Shown: positions 24,118 through 30,125 of the stretch, piece after piece
Layout of the letters: every line of letters begins with the position of its first letter
Position numbering within the stretch: the first letter of the stretch is position 1
DNA from: CAZKEG01 sp964601575
GTDB lineage: Bacteria > Desulfobacterota > Thermodesulfobacteria > Thermodesulfobacteriales > Thermodesulfatatoraceae
NCBI GenBank assembly: GCA_964601575.1
Contig: CAZROA010000015.1
Location: 1 to 30,125 of the forward strand
Direction of reading: 5' to 3'
Length of the DNA: 30,125 bases
Notes under the pieces: generated by a model
What the model was told of the DNA's origin: nothing
Database searches by the model: none
What the model saw: only the letters and a program-made list of their open reading frames with translations
Program-made: the position numbers and the translations under genes

Positions 24118-24134
24118 TTGGCACCTAAATTGCT
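24118..24134 (+). promoter_or_regulatory. sigma-54 promoter of amt
   Basis: TTGGCACCTAAATTGCT matches the sigma-54 consensus (TGGCACG-N4-TTGCW) at all but one base. The invariant GG (24120-24121) and GC (24132-24133) have exactly ten bases between them. Transcription would start near 24145, giving a 25-base leader before the ATG. It strongly suggests nitrogen control. Confidence 0.85.
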
Positions 24135-24169
24135 TTCAAAATTGCTGACAAAAATTCGGGAGGGATACA

Positions 24170-25384
24170 ATGAACGGAGCGGATGTAGCCTTTATGTTGG
24201 CCTCTTCAGCCTTGGTCATGTTTATGACCCCGGGTTTGGCCCTTTTTTATGGTGGTCTTGTCCGTCGTAAAAACGTGCTTTCGACCATGATGCAGAGTTT
24301 TATCTGCCTTGGTCTGGTCAGCCTTATCTGGTTTATCTACGGCTATAGTTTGGCCTTTGGTCCGGATCACGGCGGATTGATCGGTGATCTGTCTTATTTG
24401 TTTATGAAAGGCGTTGGTCTTGAACCCGGACCACCAGCCGACAATATACCCCATCTCCTTTTTGCCGCCTTCCAACTGATGTTTGCCATCATCACCCCAG
24501 CCTTGATCACCGGGGCCTTTGCCGAACGGATTCGTTTTTCGGCCTATTTGGTCTTTACCGCTTTATGGCTTACCTTTGTCTATCTGCCTCTTTGTCACTG
24601 GGTCTGGGGTGGTGGTTGGTTAGGGAAACTTGGGGCCCTTGACTTTGCCGGTGGTACAGTGATTCACATTGCCTCCGGGGCCTCGGCCTTGGCCGCGGCC
24701 TTGGTCATTGGCCCACGTCTTGGGTATAAACGCGAGCCCTTCCACCCCCACAACCTCCCCCTCACCATTATCGGGGCAGGGATTCTTTGGTTCGGTTGGT
24801 TTGGCTTCAACGCCGGAAGTGCCTTGGCCGCCGATAAGATCGCCGTTCTGGCCTTTATGAACACCCAGCTTGCCGCTGGTGTAGCCGCCTTTTCCTGGGC
24901 CTTGGCTGAATGGGTCTATCAGGGCAAACCCACTACTCTGGGGGCTGCCTCTGGAGCAGTGGCCGGCTTGGTGGCCATCACCCCGGCGGCGGGGTTTGTT
25001 CCGGTCTGGGCCGGGGTGATTATCGGCTTGATCGCCGGCGTGATCTGTTATCTAGCCGTCTTGCTAAAGACCAAGCTCGGGTACGACGATGCCTTGGACG
25101 TGGTCGGTGTCCATGGAGTAGGCGGTTTCTTCGGGGCCTTGGCCACTGGTATTTTTTGCTCCACCGCGGCCAACCCCGGCGGGGCTCAGGGGCTCATTTT
25201 CGGCAACACCAAGCAGTTTCTCGTCCAGGCCATCGGAGCCACGGCTTCGGTAATCTATTGTTTTGTCCTGAGTTACCTTCTCTTTAAGGTCGTCGATGTC
25301 CTTATCGGGCTCCGGGTGGATCGGGAAAGCGAGGTCCAGGGGCTGGACCTTTCCGAACATGGCGAGGCTGGCTACACCTTTTAA
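24170..25384 (+). CDS. amt: ammonium transporter
   Basis: The 404-residue inner-membrane channel takes up ammonium. It has about eleven membrane helices and starts MNGADVAFMLASSALVMFMT without a separate signal peptide. The pore His pair lies at H166 (GGTVIHIASG) and H315 (VVGVHGVGGF), close to H168 and H318 of E. coli AmtB. GGGAGG lies just before the ATG. A sigma-54 promoter lies upstream. A glnK/PII gene usually sits next to amt, but here the next gene is unrelated and on the other strand. The C-terminal tail (DRESEVQGLDLSEHGEAGYTF) is the normal PII-contact end. Confidence 0.96.
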   Translation: MNGADVAFMLASSALVMFMTPGLALFYGGLVRRKNVLSTMMQSFICLGLVSLIWFIYGYSLAFGPDHGGLIGDLSYLFMKGVGLEPGPPADNIPHLLFAAFQLMFAIITPALITGAFAERIRFSAYLVFTALWLTFVYLPLCHWVWGGGWLGKLGALDFAGGTVIHIASGASALAAALVIGPRLGYKREPFHPHNLPLTIIGAGILWFGWFGFNAGSALAADKIAVLAFMNTQLAAGVAAFSWALAEWVYQGKPTTLGAASGAVAGLVAITPAAGFVPVWAGVIIGLIAGVICYLAVLLKTKLGYDDALDVVGVHGVGGFFGALATGIFCSTAANPGGAQGLIFGNTKQFLVQAIGATASVIYCFVLSYLLFKVVDVLIGLRVDRESEVQGLDLSEHGEAGYTF

Positions 25385-25389
25385 CAATC

Positions 25390-25409
25390 GGGCCGGGTTC
25401 GCCCGGCCC
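25390..25409. terminator. GC-rich hairpin between convergent amt and lptE
   Basis: GGGCCGGG-TTCG-CCCGGCCC is a perfect 8-bp stem with a four-base loop, placed 6 bp after the amt stop and adjoining the lptE stop. A good T-run is missing on both sides, so it may act as a weak or Rho-assisted, two-way terminator, or protect the 3' end. Confidence 0.5.
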
Positions 25410-25937
25410 TCAAAAAGAAGAGGTAATCTGATGGTAGATTATCTCAGCCAGGTCATGGGCTACTTGACGCAAGGCCTCTTCCCTTCCTGGGTCCAGACTC
25501 CCTCCGGAGGTAGCCGTGCTCACCGGATAATCTTCAAATCTTGAGAGATTATCGTTTCGCCAGATCACTCGCCCGGTAGATTTCTCGATCAAGGAGGCCT
25601 TGGCCCTTACCGTGACCCGGCGTTCCAAGGTCTTGGTGTAGACATCATAGGAAAGACCGCCGACGGCAATAGAGATGATCTTTCCTTGAAGCACGAGATC
25701 GGCCTCATCCTTTCCCGCCAATGACAGCGAGCCGGCCAGGGCAAATCTTTCCCTTAAGGCCTCGGCCATAATCTCTCCAAAACGGATATCAGCCGTGGGG
25801 TTTTCCCAGACCGGAATGTAGATAGAACGCCAGCGGGGATTGAGATTCTCAGGCCGCCCTTCAAGGTGGTAACCACAAGCCAAGAGGAGGAAAAACACCC
25901 CAGCAATACCTGTATATTTGAAGAGTTTCCGGCCCAT
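25410..25937 (-). CDS. lptE: LPS-assembly lipoprotein LptE
   Basis: The 175-residue protein begins with a lipoprotein signal (GIAGVFFLLLACGYHLEG; lipobox ending in C21), so it is anchored in the outer membrane. The GYHLEG start, SIYIPVWENPTADIRFGEIM, then a DADLVLQG-like strand (EADLVLQGKI) and the late EDYPVSTATSGGS region fit LptE, the plug that helps LptD insert LPS. Its presence argues for a Gram-negative envelope. The ATG directly follows the hemA stop (no gap), with no separate ribosome site, so translation is probably coupled. Confidence 0.85.
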   Translation of the reverse strand: MGRKLFKYTGIAGVFFLLLACGYHLEGRPENLNPRWRSIYIPVWENPTADIRFGEIMAEALRERFALAGSLSLAGKDEADLVLQGKIISIAVGGLSYDVYTKTLERRVTVRAKASLIEKSTGRVIWRNDNLSRFEDYPVSTATSGGSLDPGREEALRQVAHDLAEIIYHQITSSF

Positions 25938-27293
25938 TTAATGTTTTTTGGCTTCCTTGGCCTCGAAGTGTGAAATGATCACCTCAGGGGGCTCACTCCG
26001 CAGGGGATGATCCCCGTCGAGATTAAAGAGCCGGCGGGTAAAGTCCACCACTTGCTGGCCTTCTCGATGATAGCGGTTTTTAAGGAACATAACCGGGTCG
26101 TGAAGCAGTTTGTTTACCAGAGATTTGGTCAAGACCTCGATGGCCTCTATCTCTTCTGGCCCAAGGCGATCGCGTAGGTGGGTCAAGGTCTTTTCTAATT
26201 CACGTTTACGGATGGCCTCGGCCTTTTGGCGCAAGGCCACGATGGTTGGATAGACCTCAAGCTGGGCCATCCAGGCCTCGAACTTTAGGGCCTCTTCCTC
26301 GATGATTCTTTCTGCGCGCACGGCCTCCTTGCGTCGAAAGGCCAGGTTTTCCTCCACCACCGCCTTGAGATCGTCGATGTCGTAGAGATAGACGTTTTCT
26401 ATCTTGTTTACTTCTGGATCGATATCCCTCGGCACGGCGATATCGATGAAAAAGATCGGGCGCATCTTTCTTGGGCGCATGAGGCGTTTTACCTGTTCGG
26501 CGGTGAGGATGTAATGAGGGGCCCCGGTGGAACTGATGACGATGTCTGTCTTCAAGAGATAGTCTTCCAGTTCCTCAAGAGAGATGGCCTCACCGTGGAA
26601 TTGTTTAGCCAAGTCCACGGCCCGGGCAAGGGTGCGGTTGGCAACGATGAGTTTTTTGACTCCGTGGCTTAAGAGGTGCTGGGCGGCAAGTTCGGCCATC
26701 TCACCAGCACCGATGAGCATGGCCTGCTTATCAGACAGGTCACCGAAGATCTTTTTGGCCAATTCGACCGCGGCATAACTCACCGAGACGGCATGGCTGC
26801 CGATCCCTGTTTCGGAACGGATGCGTTTGGCCACAGAAAAGGTCTTGTGCAGCAGACGATTTAGGATAACCCCTGTGGCCCGCCGTTCAGCCGCCTGACG
26901 GTAGGCTTCTTTTAATTGACCAAGGATTTGAGGTTCGCCAAGGACCATGGAATCAAGCCCAGCGGCTACCCGAAAGAGATGGGTGATGGCCTCGCGGTCA
27001 CGAAAATAGTAGAGATGCGGTTCAAAGGCAGAAGGCGAGAGCTCATTGGCCCGCCCCCACACCTCGATACATTCTCGGATAGCCGCCTCCGGTTCTCGGG
27101 AGACAAAGAGTATTTCTACCCGGTTACAGGTGGAAAGAAAAAGGACTTCCCGGACCAAGGGGCAGGTAAGAAAAAGGTTTAAAGGATCTATCTCCTTTCC
27201 GGCAAAGGAGAGTTTTTCCCGCACTTCTACCGGGGCCGTCCGATGGTTGAGACCAATCAAGACGATATGGTCTTTAGCCGTGCCATTCGACAT
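25938..27293 (-). CDS. hemA: glutamyl-tRNA reductase
   Basis: The 451-residue enzyme makes glutamate-1-semialdehyde from Glu-tRNA, the first step of C5 heme synthesis. GLNHRTAPVEVREKL and the active Cys56 in LSTCNRVEI are clear, followed by LFRVAAGLDSMVLGEPQILG, the NADPH domain (LIGAGEMAELAAQHL, ISSTGAPHYIL) and the dimerisation helix. It overlaps ccsB by 20 bp and lies against lptE, so it is the middle gene of a heme/cytochrome operon. The rest of the heme genes are not in view. Confidence 0.97.
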   Translation of the reverse strand: MSNGTAKDHIVLIGLNHRTAPVEVREKLSFAGKEIDPLNLFLTCPLVREVLFLSTCNRVEILFVSREPEAAIRECIEVWGRANELSPSAFEPHLYYFRDREAITHLFRVAAGLDSMVLGEPQILGQLKEAYRQAAERRATGVILNRLLHKTFSVAKRIRSETGIGSHAVSVSYAAVELAKKIFGDLSDKQAMLIGAGEMAELAAQHLLSHGVKKLIVANRTLARAVDLAKQFHGEAISLEELEDYLLKTDIVISSTGAPHYILTAEQVKRLMRPRKMRPIFFIDIAVPRDIDPEVNKIENVYLYDIDDLKAVVEENLAFRRKEAVRAERIIEEEALKFEAWMAQLEVYPTIVALRQKAEAIRKRELEKTLTHLRDRLGPEEIEAIEVLTKSLVNKLLHDPVMFLKNRYHREGQQVVDFTRRLFNLDGDHPLRSEPPEVIISHFEAKEAKKH

Positions 27294-28104
27294 AGGTATG
27301 CGCCCCTGGCAGGAAGAGATTTACTACAAAAAAAGTAATTATCCAAACCCCGAAGCCGATCAGGGACATAATAGCCGCTCGCCGGCCACGCCAGCCCACG
27401 GCCAGTCTTTCGTGAAGGAGTGCGGCATAGACCAACCACATAATGAGCGACCAGGTCTCTTTTGGGTCCCAACTCCAATAGGCCCCCCAAGCTTTTTCGG
27501 CCCAAATGGCCCCGGTGATGATTCCAAGGGTTAATAAAGGGAACCCGATCTTCAGGGACAATTCGTTTAGACGATCTATGGTTTCTAAAGAGGGCAACCG
27601 TTTGAAAAGCCCGCTCAGTTTCTTTCTTTTGATCTGTCTTTCTTGTAGGAGATACATGACCCCAGCGCAGGCCATAAGGATGAAAAAGACATAAGCCAGA
27701 ATAGAGATGGTAGCATGTATCGGAAGCCAAAGGCTTCGGAGTACCGGAGGCAAGGGTAAGATTTCTTTAGGGCAGAGCGAAGAATAGGCCATCAGGATGG
27801 TGACCACCGGAGAAACAAAGGCCCCCAGGACCTTTTGGGAAGGAACCTTCCACTCAAGGATCAAGTAACCCAAGACCAGCCCCCAACCCAGGAAGGAGGT
27901 CGCTTCGTGTAGATTGGTTAAGGCTGGATGCCCGGCCTCGATCCAACGGGCGACTACGCTAATGGTATGGAGGCCAAAACCAACGAGCAGGACATAATGG
28001 GCTCCGTGGGCAGCCTCCTTTTTCATGGTGTAGAGATAGACCAAAAAGCCCACCGTGGCCACCAGATAGACCAGGAGCGCCAGTTTGAAGAAAAAGATGT
28101 TCAT
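27274..28104 (-). CDS. ccsB: cytochrome c biogenesis protein, CcsB/ResC (HemX-like) family
   Basis: The 276-residue protein has about eight membrane helices and the WWD heme-handling motif WAEKAWGAYWSWDPKETW (201-218). Candidate heme-ligand histidines lie near 130 (LWLPIHATISIL) and 231 (LLHERLAVGW). Family members carry heme to apocytochromes c in System II; HemX-like relatives sit next to hemA and affect its level, and this neighbour is hemA too. I favour the CcsB/ResC role because the WWD motif is complete. The usual partner, ResB/Ccs1, is not in the window. Only a weak ribosome site precedes the ATG. Confidence 0.87.
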   Translation of the reverse strand: MNIFFFKLALLVYLVATVGFLVYLYTMKKEAAHGAHYVLLVGFGLHTISVVARWIEAGHPALTNLHEATSFLGWGLVLGYLILEWKVPSQKVLGAFVSPVVTILMAYSSLCPKEILPLPPVLRSLWLPIHATISILAYVFFILMACAGVMYLLQERQIKRKKLSGLFKRLPSLETIDRLNELSLKIGFPLLTLGIITGAIWAEKAWGAYWSWDPKETWSLIMWLVYAALLHERLAVGWRGRRAAIMSLIGFGVWIITFFVVNLFLPGAHTYVEWHG

Positions 28105-28144
28105 TACCGCTTAAAGTGACACAGCTTGGACCATTTGTGAAGGC

Positions 28145-28810
28145 TTAAAGAGAGGCCTCGCGCGCCTTCTGCCGAAGGAGGGCGATGGTTTTTTGGTAAT
28201 CTTCACTCTTAAAGACCGCTGATCCGGCGACCAAAATTTCGCCTCCGGCCCGGACTACTTCGGCCACGGTCTCAAGGTTTACCCCTCCGTCTACTTCGAT
28301 TTCCACGGAAAGTCCGCGTTCTTTGATCATCTGGCGGAGCCTTTGGAGCTTTCGTAGGGAGGAGGGGATGAACTTTTGCCCACCAAAACCCGGATTGACA
28401 CTCATGATCACGATATAGTCCACCTCTTCAAGGATATAGTCGAGGACTTCAAGGGGAGTGGCGGGATTGATGGCTACCCCGGCCCTTTTGCCAAGTTCTT
28501 TAATTCGGGTGATCACCCGCTGAAGATGAACGCAGGCCTCGGCATGGACCGAGATCCAGTCTGCTCCGGCTTGGACAAAAGACTCTAAATAGCGACCGGG
28601 ATTTTCGATCATCAAGTGGACATCAAAGGGGAGCCTTGTTGCTCCCCGGATGGCCTCCACCACCAAAGGGCCGATGGTGATGTTCGGGACAAAACAACCA
28701 TCCATGACATCGATATGGACAACGTCAGCCCCGGCGGCCTCAATGGCTTTGATCTCTTCGACCAAGCGTCCAAAATCTGCTGAAAGAATGGAAGGGGCAA
28801 TCTTTATCAT
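28145..28810 (-). CDS. rpe: ribulose-phosphate 3-epimerase
   Basis: The 221-residue TIM-barrel enzyme interconverts ribulose-5-phosphate and xylulose-5-phosphate in the pentose phosphate pathway. Motifs seen: IAPSILSADFGRL, the metal set in VVHIDVMDGCFVPN (H32, D34), DVHLMIENP, MSVNPGFGGQKF and EIEVDGGVNLET. Length is typical. Its ATG overlaps the stop of the upstream unknown gene as ATGA. It runs on toward ccsB after a 40-bp gap. Confidence 0.96.
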   Translation of the reverse strand: MIKIAPSILSADFGRLVEEIKAIEAAGADVVHIDVMDGCFVPNITIGPLVVEAIRGATRLPFDVHLMIENPGRYLESFVQAGADWISVHAEACVHLQRVITRIKELGKRAGVAINPATPLEVLDYILEEVDYIVIMSVNPGFGGQKFIPSSLRKLQRLRQMIKERGLSVEIEVDGGVNLETVAEVVRAGGEILVAGSAVFKSEDYQKTIALLRQKAREASL

Positions 28811-29196
28811 GGTTGTTCTGGTTTAGAGCCTGGGAAAAGGACTATCTTTTCCCTCCCTGCCCGACGAGAGGGTTTGGGCGGTGAAGGCTCCGGTGGTTTG
28901 TCTGGTTTGATTGGTAAGCGTTCACGATACTGTTGCAACAGGATTTCGGGAATACTCGTGGTATACCAGACCACATTGGCCCGTTGGACGACGATGTGTT
29001 CGATCATCAACGGAATAGGATGCCAACCGTTGGCATCGATGGCAATAATTGCCGGCCATTCCAGGTCAAAAAATTCGCGTTTTTCAAGCACAAAGGTCAG
29101 AGATTCCATACCATGATTATAACAAACGAGCCCGAGTATTAGGCCGGTGGCTGTCTGCATCAGGACCGGTTCTTTGCGGGTAGCCTTAAGAAGCAT
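28807..29196 (-). CDS. conserved-looking protein of unknown function
   Basis: I do not recognise this 129-residue protein. Residues about 15-95 look folded, with alternating hydrophobic strands (GLILGLVCYNHGMES, TFVLEKREFFDLEWPAIIAI, WHPIPLMIEHIVVQRANVVW) and a helix (IPEILLQQYRERL). It ends in a proline- and lysine-rich tail (KPDKPPEPSPPKPSRRAG). It has no signal peptide or clear membrane helix. ATGA coupling to rpe and continuous frame use support a real gene. No ribosome site precedes the ATG at 29196; a second ATG at 29160 is possible. Confidence 0.65.
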   Translation of the reverse strand: MLLKATRKEPVLMQTATGLILGLVCYNHGMESLTFVLEKREFFDLEWPAIIAIDANGWHPIPLMIEHIVVQRANVVWYTTSIPEILLQQYRERLPIKPDKPPEPSPPKPSRRAGREKIVLFPGSKPEQP

Positions 29197-29207
29197 GTTT
29201 AAAACAT
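29195..29207. repeat. 6-1-6 palindrome at the start of the unknown gene
   Basis: ATGTTTAAAACAT is perfectly symmetric about base 29201 and covers the first bases of the gene at 29196. It could be an operator or chance in AT-rich DNA. Confidence 0.3.
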
Positions 29208-29282
29208 AAACGACTCTCAGGGAGATGCAATAAAATTAGAATTATCGTTTCCCGATTATCCTTTGATTGAGTTTTATTGATT

Positions 29283-30125
29283 TTAATGGCGGCGGATGAG
29301 GACGTAGTGGGCGATGCCTTCTAAGAGATCGCGCGTTTCGTTTTGGGGCAGACCCCGGAGATAGGATAAGGCCTGATTGATCTGTTCCTCGGCCCGTCGA
29401 CGGGTATAGGTAAAGCCGTCATATTTTTCGATGAGGCTTACGGCTTCTTGAAAAGTCTCCGGGGTGGGTTCAATGTCCTTGATAAGGGCCAGTAAGCGAT
29501 CCCGGTCGGTTTTATTGGCCTTGGAAAGGGCCACAATCAAAGGTAAAGTTACTTTTCCTTCCTTAAAATCGTTTCCTACTTCTTTACCCGTTTCTTGGGC
29601 CACCCCAAGATAATCCAAGAGGTCATCGGTGATTTGAAAGGCAAGACCCAGGTGTCGGCCAAATTCGCGCATGAGTTCCACGTATTTGGTTCCGTTTTCG
29701 GCAAAGATGGCCCCTACCTCACAGGCGGCAGAGATCAGAGCCGCGGTCTTCCGAAAGATGACTTCCATATATTCCTGTTCGGTGAGCTCGACGTTGTCGC
29801 AATTGATCAACTGGAGGACTTCTCCTTCACTCATCAAAGTAGTAGTTCGCGAAATGACATCCAAAATGGCCATATTTCCTTCTTCCACGGCAATCCTGAT
29901 AGCTCGAGAATAAAGGAAATCCCCGACCAAGATGACCGCCTGGTTGCCCCAGAGGGTGTGAGCGGCCTTTCGGCCTCGACGAAAGAGGGCATTGTCTACG
30001 ACATCGTCATGGAGCAAGGTGGCGGCGTGGAGATATTCGAAGAGGACAGAAAGACGATAAATTTGCCCTTCGTCTTTTCGACAGCCGCAAAGACGGGTGG
30101 AAAGGACCATCAGCAAGGGACGCAG
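29283..30125 (-). CDS. long-chain polyprenyl diphosphate synthase (5' end beyond the window)
   Basis: The 280 visible residues start inside the gene (LRPLLMVLSTRL, normally preceded by GKR). The first Asp-rich motif is LLHDDVVD, the second FQITDDLLDYLG; WGNQAVILVGDFLYSRA and KEGKVTLPLIVAL are also typical. The enzyme adds isopentenyl units to a growing chain for quinone side chains or undecaprenyl phosphate. A small Ala at the fifth residue before the first DDxxD favours long products, by family rule. About 35-40 N-terminal residues are outside the window. It is the first gene of the leftward cluster seen here, 86 bp before the unknown gene. Confidence 0.93.
   Translation of the reverse strand: MRPLLMVLSTRLCGCRKDEGQIYRLSVLFEYLHAATLLHDDVVDNALFRRGRKAAHTLWGNQAVILVGDFLYSRAIRIAVEEGNMAILDVISRTTTLMSEGEVLQLINCDNVELTEQEYMEVIFRKTAALISAACEVGAIFAENGTKYVELMREFGRHLGLAFQITDDLLDYLGVAQETGKEVGNDFKEGKVTLPLIVALSKANKTDRDRLLALIKDIEPTPETFQEAVSLIEKYDGFTYTRRRAEEQINQALSYLRGLPQNETRDLLEGIAHYVLIRRH

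Overview
The window looks like ordinary chromosome from an anaerobic, motile Gram-negative bacterium. A tungsten-type aldehyde:ferredoxin oxidoreductase, LptE, MotAB, CheX, a CcsB-type cytochrome c maturation protein, a divergent DnaA and many short GCC/GGCC-rich, tightly packed genes fit the Desulfobacterota/Thermodesulfobacteria best. That placement is inference from gene content and protein style, not from a database match.

Layout. Positions 1-48 hold the start of a leftward gene that leaves the window. A tRNA-Leu(GAG) lies at 210-296. The next 765 bp are a graveyard of mobile DNA: the decayed end of a tyrosine recombinase (441-659, minus) and the decayed start of an IS481-like transposase (663-850, minus). 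The SRP (4.5S) RNA gene follows at 1063-1164. Then come an AOR gene (minus), a secreted TIGR03790-type protein with a helical-repeat tail (plus), galE and a small DUF5684-like membrane protein (minus), and a radical SAM protein (plus). A leftward block from 18085 to 7796 carries a hybrid histidine kinase, a NagZ-like hydrolase, a PpiD-like chaperone, carB, motA, motB and a PilZ protein. plsC (plus) converges on ddl and an HD phosphohydrolase (minus). After a 368-bp AT-rich gap, dnaA, a GlcD-like FAD oxidase, cheX and amt run rightward. Finally a leftward cluster holds a polyprenyl diphosphate synthase (cut by the window edge), an unknown 129-residue protein, rpe, ccsB, hemA and lptE.

How the genes work together. 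motA-motB-pilZ form one tight operon with a good sigma-28 promoter in front, which suggests c-di-GMP control of the flagellar stator. amt has a near-perfect sigma-54 promoter, pointing to nitrogen control. The hemA/ccsB pair serves heme and cytochrome c assembly, and the polyprenyl synthase probably serves quinone or undecaprenyl supply.

I found no CRISPR array, no intact mobile element and no clearly novel multi-gene system. The best leads are the integrase/IS relics beside tRNA-Leu, the promoter and hairpin in front of motA, the PilZ protein with split motifs, the sigma-54 promoter of amt, the DnaA with an altered Walker B motif beside an origin-like region, and several uncharacterised proteins.
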